Below are positions 26,854-35,346 of a stretch of 64,000 bases of DNA, piece by piece. The notes under the pieces were generated by a model. That model was not told the DNA's origin. It ran no database searches and was given only the letters and a program-made list of their open reading frames with translations. Within the stretch, counting starts at the first letter, position 1. Every line of letters starts with the position of its first letter. Origin of the DNA: CAYPKG01 sp964411275 (GTDB lineage Bacteria > Bacillota > Clostridia > Christensenellales > CAG-138). Where the stretch lies: NCBI GenBank assembly GCA_964411275.1, contig CAYPKG010000001.1, positions 54,231 to 118,230 of the forward strand, written 5' to 3'. The position numbers and the translations under genes are program-made.

Positions 26854-27467
26854 GCGCCAGGGGATTTCAGCGAATTGGGCTGACAGGCGGCATCGGCTCG
26901 GGGAAATCTACCGTCAGCCGCCGCCTGAAAGCGCTTGGCGCGCATGTGATCGATGCGGATGAGGGCGCGCGGGCGGTGGTAGAGCCGGGAACACCTGGAT
27001 TGCTGGCTGTTGCCGCCCGCTTTGGCCGGGATATGATACGCCCGGACGGAAGCCTTGACAGGAGCAAGCTGGGGCGGCTTGTGTTTCAGAACCCGGGGGA
27101 GCGGGAAGCATTAAACGGGATATTGCATCCACATATCCGGCGCTGGATGCTGGCACAGGAAGCAAGCGTCGCAAAGCCTGGGGGATTTGTCATATGGGAC
27201 GTGCCGCTTTTGATCGAGGTGGGCATGCAAAAGGAGATGGATGCGGTTTGGCTGGTTGTAGCGAACGAGTCTGTAAGGCAGAACCGCATCGCGAAACGGG
27301 ACGGCTGCACCATAGAGGAGGCCCGGCTGCGCATAAAAGCGCAGATGCCTGAAGGGGAAAAGCGCAAATACGCGGACGTGATCATTGACAACAGCGGGGA
27401 TTTGGCGGCTCTTTATCGACGGGTGGACGCGCTTTACGCGCGGGAAAACGAGGAACATGGAACGTAG
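26850..27467 (+). CDS. coaE: Dephospho-CoA kinase CoaE
   Basis: The 205-residue kinase phosphorylates the 3' hydroxyl of dephospho-CoA in the last step of CoA synthesis. Its P loop GGIGSGKST is at 13-21; VIDADEGARAVVEPG and LIEVGMQKEMD are the substrate motifs, and the R-x-x-x-R lid lies in NRIAKRDGCTIEEARLRI. It begins within the polA stop (ATGA) and ends 11 bases into the transglycosylase gene, so polA-coaE-slt-like genes are translationally coupled. Confidence 0.94.
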   Translation: MSARGFQRIGLTGGIGSGKSTVSRRLKALGAHVIDADEGARAVVEPGTPGLLAVAARFGRDMIRPDGSLDRSKLGRLVFQNPGEREALNGILHPHIRRWMLAQEASVAKPGGFVIWDVPLLIEVGMQKEMDAVWLVVANESVRQNRIAKRDGCTIEEARLRIKAQMPEGEKRKYADVIIDNSGDLAALYRRVDALYARENEEHGT

Positions 27468-28059
27468 AGATGGAAAACAGCGCGTGCGGCGCAGAGGTAT
27501 GCTGGTGATAGCGGGCGTGCTGCTGATAGTAATGGCGGCAGTGGCGGCCTTTTATGTGAGCCGTGTTTTGGAAAAGCGCACCTATCCCATGGTATATCCT
27601 GATTTGATCGAGAAATATGCCCTGGAGTTTGATATCGATCCGTACCTGGTAGCGGCGGTAATCCACACGGAAAGCAGCAATATAAAGGACGCGGTCAGCT
27701 CCTCCGGGGCGGTGGGGCTGATGCAGGTGATGCCCACCACCGGCGAGTGGATTGCGGGAAAACTGGACATTTTAGACTTCACCACAGAGCGGCTGTACGA
27801 GCCGGAGTTGAATGTTCGCTTCGGCTGCTGGTATTTGAGATTTCTCGCGGACCGCCTGGATGAGGACAGGGCTTTGATGCTGGCTGCCTATAATGCCGGC
27901 CATGGAAACGTGGATAAATGGCTGAACGATCCGGAAATCTCCGAAAACGGCCAGCTGATCAATATTCCGTTCCCGGAAACCAAACGATATGTTGAAAAGG
28001 TGCAACGCGCATATGAAAAATACACAAACCTATATCCGGATCAATGGGATGAAGCATAA
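27457..28059 (+). CDS. Membrane-anchored lytic transglycosylase (SLT domain)
   Basis: The 200-residue protein starts with a basic stretch and one membrane helix at about 14-34. The SLT domain follows at 50-195 with catalytic Glu72 in HTESSNIKD, the GAVGLMQVMPTTGEW motif and YNAGHGNVDKWL. It would cleave the glycan backbone of peptidoglycan, making 1,6-anhydro ends. It overlaps coaE by 11 bases and the following lipoprotein gene by 11 bases. Family members help wall turnover and the insertion of envelope machines. Confidence 0.93.
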   Translation: MERRDGKQRVRRRGMLVIAGVLLIVMAAVAAFYVSRVLEKRTYPMVYPDLIEKYALEFDIDPYLVAAVIHTESSNIKDAVSSSGAVGLMQVMPTTGEWIAGKLDILDFTTERLYEPELNVRFGCWYLRFLADRLDEDRALMLAAYNAGHGNVDKWLNDPEISENGQLINIPFPETKRYVEKVQRAYEKYTNLYPDQWDEA

Positions 28060-29701
28060 ATGCATTGCCATTCTTTTGTGCGTGCTGCTGGCGGTTTTGC
28101 CTGCTGGCTGCAAGCGGCAGGAGAATGAACCGCAATCCACGCCCACGCCCACAGAGATTGCCATGGCGACAGCGTCTCCCGTGCCGTTGCAAGGGGGGGA
28201 ATTTTCGCTGCCTATGCCCATCAACCCCTTTACATCAGAGACTGATACCGGCACCGGCGTCACGCCGCTGACAATCAACACCGAGGAGATGCGCAACATC
28301 TGCTCTCTCATCAGCGAGCCGCTGGTACGCTGCGACGCCAACAACCGGATCGTCCCCAGCCTAGCCGAAAAATGGAGCGTAGATGAAACCGGACTGGTGT
28401 GGACATTTCAGCTTCGAAAGGGCGTACGCTGGCACGACGGAACAGGCACCTTGAGCGCCCAGGACGTGCTGTATACATACGATCAGATCCGGGCTATGAG
28501 TGATAGTTGCTATTATTACAGTTTTCTTGAAGAGTTCGTGTCCGGCTGCGAACAGATCGACGAGCTGTCCGTGCGTGTCACGATGAAAAGCAAGGGATAT
28601 ATGAGCCTTTATGCCATGCTTTTTCCCATCATCCGGGCGGAGAGCGCCAATGCCACAACGCTGATCGGCACCGGCCCCTATAAAATCACGAACTATACCG
28701 ACTCCGGCTCCGCCCAAACGCTGGAGCTTTCCGCGTACGACAGTTGGTGGAAGCAGATGCCGTATATCACAAAGATATATGGCCTGTCCCGCGAAAGCAA
28801 TGCTGTGGCACTGGACAGCCTGGAGGCCGGGCTTTTGAGCATGGTACCAACGGACTCCGTTTCCGCGGGGAAATACCGCAGCGCCGGGGAGATCGCGGTG
28901 CTTGACGTCAATACCCAGGACGCGGAAATCCTCCTGGTTAACCACCAAAACAGCATTCTAAAGGACGTGAACGTGCGAAAGGCCATCGCCATGGCCCTGG
29001 ACCGCAGCGAGATCGTGTCAAACGTGTACATGAACCGGGCGACGCTATGCGATGTGCCGGTGCCGACGGATAGTTTTTTGTATTCTGCCGAATCGAAGGT
29101 ATATGATTACATGCCCGCTATGGCTGATAATCTTTTGAAAGAGGCTGGATATGAGGACCGGGACGGGGACGGCTTTCTTGAAAAAAATGGGCGCAAGCTC
29201 AAATTAACACTGCTGGTGAATGAAAGCACGGAAAGTTCATATCGAAAAAGCGCCGCCGCGGTTGTGGAAGCGCAGCTTACTGCGGTGGGCTTTGAAATCG
29301 AAGTGGTGACAGCGAAATACGCCCTTGGGGATGAACAGGGCGAGTTTATGGATAAGCTGCATAACAAAGAGTTCGACCTGGCGATGGCGGGGGTAAATGT
29401 CCCAAGAAACGGTAATTTGTCTGCATTGATCGGCACCGGCGGAGCGAAAAACTTTGGCGGTTTTAGCAGCGCCAATATGGATGCGTTGCTGCAAAACGTA
29501 AAATTGGCTGGGGATGAGACGGCGTTGAAGGAAGCGCACAGCGCCTTGCAACAGAGGTTTGTGGAAGAACTGCCATTTATCATGCTGTATTTCCGATTAA
29601 ATTCCGTGATATACTTTTCGGATATCAAAAACGTTTCGGATGTACGGGATACCGATCCCCTGCGTACCGTTGAAAAATGGTATATGCAGCAAGCCGAATA
29701 A
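28049..29701 (+). CDS. Family 5 solute-binding lipoprotein (oligopeptide-type)
   Basis: The 550-residue lipoprotein binds a peptide or nickel-type ligand outside the cell for an ABC importer. A signal peptide MKHKCIAILLCVLLAVLPAGC ends in a lipobox with Cys21. The SBP_bac_5 fold is shown by ISEPLVRCDANNRIVPSLAEKWSVDE, WTFQLRKGVRWHDGTGTLSAQDV, TYDQIRAM, VRKAIAMALDRSEI and the C-terminal half that follows. No permease or ATPase lies in the window next to it. It overlaps the transglycosylase gene by 11 bases, so its setting links it to wall recycling, perhaps as a peptide-binding protein. Confidence 0.88.
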   Translation: MKHKCIAILLCVLLAVLPAGCKRQENEPQSTPTPTEIAMATASPVPLQGGEFSLPMPINPFTSETDTGTGVTPLTINTEEMRNICSLISEPLVRCDANNRIVPSLAEKWSVDETGLVWTFQLRKGVRWHDGTGTLSAQDVLYTYDQIRAMSDSCYYYSFLEEFVSGCEQIDELSVRVTMKSKGYMSLYAMLFPIIRAESANATTLIGTGPYKITNYTDSGSAQTLELSAYDSWWKQMPYITKIYGLSRESNAVALDSLEAGLLSMVPTDSVSAGKYRSAGEIAVLDVNTQDAEILLVNHQNSILKDVNVRKAIAMALDRSEIVSNVYMNRATLCDVPVPTDSFLYSAESKVYDYMPAMADNLLKEAGYEDRDGDGFLEKNGRKLKLTLLVNESTESSYRKSAAAVVEAQLTAVGFEIEVVTAKYALGDEQGEFMDKLHNKEFDLAMAGVNVPRNGNLSALIGTGGAKNFGGFSSANMDALLQNVKLAGDETALKEAHSALQQRFVEELPFIMLYFRLNSVIYFSDIKNVSDVRDTDPLRTVEKWYMQQAE

Positions 29702-29797
29702 ATGGTATAGTTAATTCGTTGCCGCCGGGTTTGGGCGCTGGGGCGGATATTTCACAGCTTGCGCGCAACGGATCATAACCCGCTTGAGGAGGAACCT

Positions 29798-30331
29798 ATG
29801 CTTGATGCCATTCTCGTCGCCATTATTCTGGCGGCGGATCAGATTACCAAATACCTGACGGATATCCATCTTTCGCCACTTGGCAGCACCTATCCCCTCT
29901 GGGAAGGGGTGTTTCACTTTACCAGCGTCCACAATACCGGGGCGGCCTTCGGCCTGCTTTCCGGGTGGAAATGGTTTTTCCTTGTGATTACACTTCTCGC
30001 CTGCACCGGGATCATATGGATATTGGTGAAAAAACGGAAATTTTTACATCCGCTGCTTCGAGTGTCCCTTTCCCTGATCCTGGCGGGGGCCTTGGGCAAT
30101 TTTATCGACCGGGCGCTACTGGGGTATGTACGGGATATGCTGGATTTTCGTCTGATCAACTTCGCCATATTCAACGTGGCCGACAGCGCCGTCTGCGTGG
30201 GCGCGGGGCTGCTGTTTCTTGACCTTTTGTTTTTGCCCAAGGGAAAGGCGCTGATGAATGCCCTGGACGGTCAGGTGAAGGAAGAAAAAAAGCCGGGAGA
30301 GGCTGAGGGTAGGACAGATGGAACGGATTGA
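29798..30331 (+). CDS. lspA: Lipoprotein signal peptidase LspA
   Basis: The 177-residue membrane aspartyl peptidase removes signal peptides from prolipoproteins. ATG 29798 follows GAGGAGG. Four membrane helices are visible, with the catalytic aspartates in GNFIDRALLGYVRD and FNVADSAVCVG. VHNTGAAFGLLSG is the conserved first loop. A charged tail (KEEKKPGEAEGRTDGTD) extends past the last helix. It lies directly after a lipoprotein gene and overlaps rluD by 14 bases, the usual lspA-rluD order. Confidence 0.97.
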   Translation: MLDAILVAIILAADQITKYLTDIHLSPLGSTYPLWEGVFHFTSVHNTGAAFGLLSGWKWFFLVITLLACTGIIWILVKKRKFLHPLLRVSLSLILAGALGNFIDRALLGYVRDMLDFRLINFAIFNVADSAVCVGAGLLFLDLLFLPKGKALMNALDGQVKEEKKPGEAEGRTDGTD

Positions 30332-31307
30332 CCCGTTTAGGCTTTTTCAGAACCAGGACGAGCTGATGGAACAACAGGAGGAAGAGCCCCAGTCGTTTCG
30401 GGTAGAACAATCGGGCGCGCGGCTGGATGTCTTTTTGGCGGAAGCCGCGGACATCAGCCGCAACAGGGTGCAGCGGCTGATATTGGACGGGGGCGTAAGC
30501 GTCAACGGCACCCCCAGGCGGGCCAACCACAAGCTTAGCGCTGGGGACAGGGTGGACATGCTCTTGCCGCCTCCGGAGGAGATCGAGGTAGAGGCGGAGG
30601 ACATCCCGCTGCCCATCGTGTATGAGGACCCGGACATCGTGGTCATCGACAAGCCCAAGGGCATGGTGGTGCACCCTGCGGCGGGCAACCAGACCGGCAC
30701 CATGGTCAACGCCCTGCTGTATCATGTAAAGGATTTAAGCGGGATCGGCGGGGTACTGCGGCCCGGTATCGTGCACAGGATTGACAAATACACCTCCGGG
30801 CTGATCGTGGTCGCGAAAAACGATCTGGCGCATCAAAGCCTTAGCGCGCAGATCAAGGCGCACACGGCGGGGCGGACGTATCTTGCTATCGTGGAAGGAA
30901 ACATCCGGGAGGACGCTGGAATAATTGATCAGCCGATCGGCCGACATCCGGTTGACCGCAAGCGAATGGCCATCGTGGGTGACGGCCGACCGTCCGTGAC
31001 CCACTGGCGGGTGTTGGAGAGGCTCAACCAGTTCACCCTTGTGGAGGCGAAGCTTCAAACCGGGCGCACCCATCAGATCCGGGTACACATGGCGTTTTTA
31101 AAGCATCCGGTTGCGGGGGATATCGTATATGGCCCGGATAAACCGAAGCTGGGGCTTGCGGGGCAGGCGCTGCACGCCTGGAAGCTGACCCTCATGCACC
31201 CGCGTACCGGCGAGGAAATGACATTTCTCGCGCCGCCGCCTGAGGATTTTTTGCATGCGCTCAAGCGGGCGGGCTGGAATGGAACGCCGGTGTGGGAGAA
31301 AACCTGA
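30318..31307 (+). CDS. rluD: RluD-family rRNA pseudouridine synthase
   Basis: The 329-residue enzyme makes pseudouridines in 23S rRNA. An N-terminal S4 domain (about 30-90, GARLDVFLAEAADISRNRVQRLI) is followed by the catalytic domain with the active Asp in HRIDKYTSGLIVVAKND and LQTGRTHQIRVHMAFLKHPVAGD. It has about 25 extra acidic N-terminal residues. Translation overlaps lspA by 14 bases. The exact target position cannot be read from the sequence. Confidence 0.94.
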   Translation: MERIDPFRLFQNQDELMEQQEEEPQSFRVEQSGARLDVFLAEAADISRNRVQRLILDGGVSVNGTPRRANHKLSAGDRVDMLLPPPEEIEVEAEDIPLPIVYEDPDIVVIDKPKGMVVHPAAGNQTGTMVNALLYHVKDLSGIGGVLRPGIVHRIDKYTSGLIVVAKNDLAHQSLSAQIKAHTAGRTYLAIVEGNIREDAGIIDQPIGRHPVDRKRMAIVGDGRPSVTHWRVLERLNQFTLVEAKLQTGRTHQIRVHMAFLKHPVAGDIVYGPDKPKLGLAGQALHAWKLTLMHPRTGEEMTFLAPPPEDFLHALKRAGWNGTPVWEKT

Positions 31308-31372
31308 TTGGAATACCCGAAATCCAGAGCGTTGATTTTTCATGATATGATACACGCGCCTTGAAATATTCA

Positions 31373-31401
31373 TTGCAATTCGACACAATATATGGTATAG
31401 T
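31373..31401 (+). promoter_or_regulatory. Promoter of the pyrR-uraA operon
   Basis: TTGCAA and TATAGT are separated by exactly 17 bases. The start of transcription would be near 31408, just before the PyrR-binding hairpin. Confidence 0.75.
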
Positions 31402-31414
31402 TGCACAGGTTCGT

Positions 31415-31451
31415 AAGACTTTAATCCGACACCGTGATGTTGGGAAGGCTT
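31415..31451 (+). promoter_or_regulatory. PyrR-binding hairpin (anti-antiterminator)
   Basis: CCGACA and TGTTGG pair around the six-base loop CCGTGA, which fits the known PyrR loop CNGNGA. A lower stem AAG-a-CTT with AAGG-CTT leaves an internal bulge. Its 3' strand contains GGAAGGC (31443-31449), which can instead pair with GCCTTCC of the terminator (31478-31484), forming the antiterminator. This is the three-state switch known for PyrR: binding of PyrR with UMP favours termination. Confidence 0.75.
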
Positions 31452-31474
31452 GCATATGTCTCGTCGTGCATTTG

Positions 31475-31505
31475 TGCGCCTTCCGGTATGGAGGGCGCAT
31501 TTTTT
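31475..31505 (+). terminator. Attenuator terminator before pyrR
   Basis: A ten-base stem TGCGCCTTCC-ggtat-GGAGGGCGCA is followed by TTTTTT. It sits in the leader 17 bases before the pyrR GTG start and is the terminator of the PyrR switch. Confidence 0.85.
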
Positions 31506-31521
31506 ATGGGAGGTGAAGCCG

Positions 31522-32052
31522 GTGCGAAAACAGTTGATGGATGAAAGCGCCATGAACCGGGCGCTGACGCGGATGGCCCATGAGATATTGGAGGCCAACG
31601 GCGGGATTGGAGAATTGATGCTTGTGGGCATTCTCCGGCGGGGGAAAACCCTTGCACAGCGGATCGCAAACAAAATATCGCAATTTGAAGGGATAGACAT
31701 TCCGGTGGGCGTGCTTGACATCACGTATTACCGAGATGATCTATCCCTTCTTTCAAAGGAGCCGGTGGTAAACGCTGAAAAGCTGCCCTGCGCCGTGGAC
31801 GGGAAAACCCTGGTGCTGGTGGACGACGTGCTGTTTACCGGGCGCACGGCACGGGCGGCCATGGACGCGGTGATGGACAGGGGCCGTCCGGGCAAAATTC
31901 GGCTGGCGGTGCTCATCGACCGGGGGCACAGGGAACTCCCCATCCGGGCGGATCATGTGGGCCGCAACGTGCCCACCGCCAGAGACGAGCTGGTCAGCGT
32001 ACTCGTGACGGAATATGACGGGATAAACTCTGTGTATGTAGAGCGGATGTAG
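31522..32052 (+). CDS. pyrR: PyrR, pyrimidine attenuation regulator and uracil phosphoribosyltransferase
   Basis: The 176-residue protein binds UMP and the leader RNA to promote termination, and has uracil phosphoribosyltransferase activity. The start is GTG 31522 behind GGGAGGTG; the frame extends upstream through the terminator but is not coding there. LVGILRRGKTLAQRI, GVLDITYYRDDL and the PRPP motif VLVDDVLFTGRTARAAMDA are present, as is the RNA-binding loop region. The uracil permease gene follows 48 bases later, so it controls uptake of its own ligand precursor. Confidence 0.96.
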   Translation: MRKQLMDESAMNRALTRMAHEILEANGGIGELMLVGILRRGKTLAQRIANKISQFEGIDIPVGVLDITYYRDDLSLLSKEPVVNAEKLPCAVDGKTLVLVDDVLFTGRTARAAMDAVMDRGRPGKIRLAVLIDRGHRELPIRADHVGRNVPTARDELVSVLVTEYDGINSVYVERM

Positions 32053-32100
32053 CGGCCCGCTTGGGCCAGTACATAAATTTCTTATGGGGGGACTTATTTT

Positions 32101-33495
32101 ATGAATTATCAGACGGAAAGCACACTCAACGCCAAGACGGCCGTGTTGAGCTTCCAGCACATGTTTGCCATGTTTGGGGCGACGGTGCTCGTGCCCATCC
32201 TGTGCAACATGAGCATCAGCGTGGCGCTTTTAAGCGCGGGCCTCGGCACAATCGCATTCTATTTCATCACGAAGCGCAAGGTGCCTGTGTTTCTGGGCAG
32301 CTCCTTCGCGTTTCTGCCCGCGCTGCAAAGCTCCATGGCCGGGACAAGCATCGGCACCCCGGAATGGAACGTGCAAATGGGCAAGGCAATGCCCGCTGTG
32401 GTGTTGGCCGGCCTCGTGTATATCATCCTGGCGCTGGTGATTCAAAAGGTGGGCGTGAAAAAAGTGAAAAAACTCTTTCCGCCTATCGTGGTCGGCCCAG
32501 TCATCATCGTCATCGGCATGATCCTCGCGCCGAAGATGTTCTGGAACAACATCATCGGGCAGGCCATCTGGAGCGGAACCCCCGCCTGGAAGGAATGGAC
32601 CGCAGCGGGTGTGACGGCGTTGAGCATCATATTGGTAAACGCTTACGCCAAGCCCAAGAGCTTTTTGAAGGTCATCCCCATTCTCATGGGCTTTATCGTA
32701 GGGTATGTGTATTCCCTGTTTATCGGCCTTGTGGACTTTTCCGCATGCGACTGGAGCAGGATCATCATTTTCCAGAACATGGGCGAAACATTCGGCTTTT
32801 ACGGCAGCCTGAGCCTGGACATCAGCACCATCCTCGCAATCGTGCCTCTGGCGCTTGTGACGTTTATGGAGCATTTGGGCGACATCAGCGCCAATAGCAA
32901 TATCTGCGGCCATGATTTCATGGTAGACCCCGGGATCCACCGCACGGTCATGGGCGACGGCGTGGCCACCATGATCGCCGGTTGCTTAGGCGGCCCTGCC
33001 AACACCACCTATGGCGAGAATACGGCGGTGCTGGCCATCACCAAGAACTACAACCCCAGGAACATATTCTACGCCGCGTGCATGGCGGTGGTATTCGGCA
33101 TGTTCTCCATATTTGGCACCGCGATTAGCACCATCCCGTCCGCGGTCATCGGCGGCGCTTCCATCGTGCTTTTCGGGATGATCTCCGCCTCCGGCCTGCG
33201 GGCGCTTGTGGACGCGCGGGTAAACCTGTCCAACACGAAAAATCTCATGGTGGTGTCCGTGGTGCTGTCCTTAGGCCTGGGCCTGGGCGCCATGAGCCTT
33301 GCCGGTGACATCACAGGCGACCCGTCGTTGAAGATCATGATGGGCGCCGTGGAGCTTTCGCCCCTTGCCATCGCCACGGTGGTGGGCATCGTCATGAACC
33401 TCGTGATCCCCAACCGGAGGGAAGAGGACGAGGAAAGCGAGCCTGGGACGCTGGTGACAATCCAGCCCGTGATCGAGGAGTCCAAGGAAGGTTAA
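32101..33495 (+). CDS. uraA: Uracil permease (NCS2 family)
   Basis: The 464-residue membrane transporter imports uracil with protons. It has about 12-14 membrane helices. QHMFAMFGATVLVPIL and FVTFMEHLGDISANSNICGHDF-type motifs match the UraA/PyrP family, including the Glu that binds uracil (HLGD/E region) and GLPANTTYGEN-like GGPANTTYGENTAVLAITKN. GGGGGGAC precedes the ATG. As the second gene of the PyrR-controlled operon, it should be turned down when UMP is plentiful. Confidence 0.95.
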   Translation: MNYQTESTLNAKTAVLSFQHMFAMFGATVLVPILCNMSISVALLSAGLGTIAFYFITKRKVPVFLGSSFAFLPALQSSMAGTSIGTPEWNVQMGKAMPAVVLAGLVYIILALVIQKVGVKKVKKLFPPIVVGPVIIVIGMILAPKMFWNNIIGQAIWSGTPAWKEWTAAGVTALSIILVNAYAKPKSFLKVIPILMGFIVGYVYSLFIGLVDFSACDWSRIIIFQNMGETFGFYGSLSLDISTILAIVPLALVTFMEHLGDISANSNICGHDFMVDPGIHRTVMGDGVATMIAGCLGGPANTTYGENTAVLAITKNYNPRNIFYAACMAVVFGMFSIFGTAISTIPSAVIGGASIVLFGMISASGLRALVDARVNLSNTKNLMVVSVVLSLGLGLGAMSLAGDITGDPSLKIMMGAVELSPLAIATVVGIVMNLVIPNRREEDEESEPGTLVTIQPVIEESKEG

Positions 33496-33550
33496 GGCGC
33501 CCGAATGTGGCATTCGCACATATGTGCGCAGATACGACGATAAAATTCAT

Positions 33551-33578
33551 AAAGCCGCCATCATTTTCTGGCGGCTTT
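33551..33578 (+). terminator. Terminator of the pyrR-uraA operon
   Basis: AAAGCCGCCA-tcattttc-TGGCGGCTTT is a perfect ten-base stem, with A runs before and T runs after. It lies 55 bases past the uraA stop. Confidence 0.8.
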
Positions 33579-33629
33579 ATGTTATATTTGTTTGAGGACA
33601 GCGGAATTACGACCGAAGGGGGTGGGTTG

Positions 33630-34118
33630 ATGTACGAAACCGCTTATGACATCGTGGCAATGGGCATGCGGTACTTCTTTCTCGTGCTCATCGCCTACAT
33701 CCTCATTCGGCTTGTGCAGCACTCCGTGCGGGAGTTTCGGGCGATGCAGCAGGTAAAGAAAAAGGTGCGCAGCATATCCCCGGGGTATCTCGTGGCGCTG
33801 AGCCCCGAGGAGATCGCCGGAGAGCGGTACGCCCTCAAGCAGGAGAACACAATCGGCCGGGGACGCTGGGCGGAGGTCCGCATTGAACTGCCGTCATTGG
33901 CCCTCACCCACGCCTTGATCTATGAAAAAAAAGACGGGCTGCACGTGGCGGATTGCGGGGCGCAAAGCGGCATACTGTTAAACGGCGAGCGGATCAAAAA
34001 GCGCCGGGAGGAGCTGTTGTACACCCGGGATACGCTGCAGCTGGGGGAAGCGCTTTTGATGCTGTATCTCAGCGGCGATGAAGAGGAGGAGGAGCCGGCT
34101 TATGAAGAGATGGAATAG
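33630..34118 (+). CDS. Membrane-anchored FHA-domain protein
   Basis: The 162-residue protein has one membrane helix at about 11-30 and an FHA-like domain at about 65-150 (YALKQENTIGRGRWAEVRI, LTHALIYEKKDGLHVADCGAQSGILLNGERI) followed by an acidic tail. FHA domains bind phosphothreonine. The start MYETAYDIVAMG is preceded by GGGGGTGGG; an earlier frame reaches back into a terminator and is not coding. It overlaps ftsW/rodA by 17 bases and is probably the first gene of a wall-synthesis operon. Serine/threonine kinase control of the FtsW/PBP pair is a reasonable guess; no kinase gene is in view. Confidence 0.85.
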   Translation: MYETAYDIVAMGMRYFFLVLIAYILIRLVQHSVREFRAMQQVKKKVRSISPGYLVALSPEEIAGERYALKQENTIGRGRWAEVRIELPSLALTHALIYEKKDGLHVADCGAQSGILLNGERIKKRREELLYTRDTLQLGEALLMLYLSGDEEEEEPAYEEME

Positions 34119-35346
34119 AGTAAGCGCGGCGGGGCTTCTCACATTGATCATACTCTTTGAGATGTCCGCGTTTTCCCTTCTGGCGTTTCGCGATGTGAAC
34201 ATCGATTACGGCGCGTTCCTGTTTGGCGGGATACTGGTTGTGTTGCTGCTGTTTCAGTATATCCTGCTGACCAGCGTTTTTCGGCATCTTGACCGGTATC
34301 TTCTCATCATCGCTAACGTGCTTGTGGCCATCGGACTCATCGTGCAGTACCGGATCGATCCGGACATCGCTTACAAACAGGTGATGCTCTTCGGCATCGG
34401 CATGGTATGCATGGTGGTAGCCATCATGCTCATGCGGTTTCCGAATTTCTTTAGGCGCTTGAACTGGATTATGATGTTGGCAGGGGTGGGCATTCTCGCC
34501 GTGCTGTATGTGATCGGCGCTGAGAAATACGGCGCGAAAAACTGGATCAATATCGGCGGCTTCAGCTTTCAGCCCTCGGAGTTTGTAAAAGTCTTAACCG
34601 TGTTCATACTGGCCCATTGGCTGACCAATTCCAATAGCTTAAAGGACATGCTGCCAATGCTTGTATATGTATTGATGGTGGTAGGCCTGCTGGTGCTGGA
34701 GCGGGACCTTGGCGCGGCGGTGCTGATTGCCGGAACCGCGCTCATCGTATACTATGTGGCCACCGGCAACACGCTCCTTACCGCCATGGGCGTGGGTGTC
34801 GGCGCGTGCGGGGCGGTGGCCAGCTATTACATATTCGATCATGTTCGCGCCCGGGTGACCATCTGGAAAAATCCCTGGGCTACCTATTCCGGCTCCGGCT
34901 ACCAGATCGCCCAGGGTCTGATGGCTATCGCAAGCGGCGGGCTGTTTGGCATGGGGCTCACGAGAGGCTCCCCCAAGGTGATCCCGGCGTATCATACGGA
35001 CTATATTTTCGCGGTGATCTGCGAGGAGTTTGGCGTGATCGTTGGGGTCTGCGTCATCGCGTTTTATCTGGTGTTCATCATTCGCGGCGCGCTCATCGCC
35101 CTGAACGCCCCGGACCGGTTTACCATGCTGTGCGCCTTCGGCTGCACGGTGCTGATTACATTGCAGAGCTTTATCATCATCGGCGGCGTCATTAAGCTTA
35201 TTCCGCTCACGGGCATTACGCTCCCGTTTGTAAGCTATGGCGGCAGCTCCTTGATCGCCAGCATGCTGCTTCTGGGCATTTTAGAGGGGGTCGCCATCCT
35301 GGGCGGGGAGCAATTGGAGCGGGCGCTGAAGGAGAGTGTGAAATGA
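34102..35346 (+). CDS. FtsW/RodA/SpoVE-family peptidoglycan polymerase
   Basis: The 414-residue SEDS protein polymerises glycan strands. The ATG at 34102 follows AGGAGGAG. About ten membrane helices are present. The family motifs are clear: GAKNWINIGGFSFQPSEFVKV, LVLERDLGAAVLI, GSGYQIAQGLMAIASGGLFG, HTDYIFAVICEEFG, and GITLPFVSYGGSSLI. The 35343-36845 gene overlaps its end (ATGA) and encodes its class B PBP partner. It cannot be told from sequence whether it serves division, elongation or sporulation (SpoVE). Confidence 0.95.
   Translation: MKRWNRVSAAGLLTLIILFEMSAFSLLAFRDVNIDYGAFLFGGILVVLLLFQYILLTSVFRHLDRYLLIIANVLVAIGLIVQYRIDPDIAYKQVMLFGIGMVCMVVAIMLMRFPNFFRRLNWIMMLAGVGILAVLYVIGAEKYGAKNWINIGGFSFQPSEFVKVLTVFILAHWLTNSNSLKDMLPMLVYVLMVVGLLVLERDLGAAVLIAGTALIVYYVATGNTLLTAMGVGVGACGAVASYYIFDHVRARVTIWKNPWATYSGSGYQIAQGLMAIASGGLFGMGLTRGSPKVIPAYHTDYIFAVICEEFGVIVGVCVIAFYLVFIIRGALIALNAPDRFTMLCAFGCTVLITLQSFIIIGGVIKLIPLTGITLPFVSYGGSSLIASMLLLGILEGVAILGGEQLERALKESVK

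Noticed and set aside
33507..33629. Upstream extension of the FHA gene
   Set aside because: It reads through a perfect terminator stem at 33551-33578; the ATG at 33630 has a good ribosome binding site.
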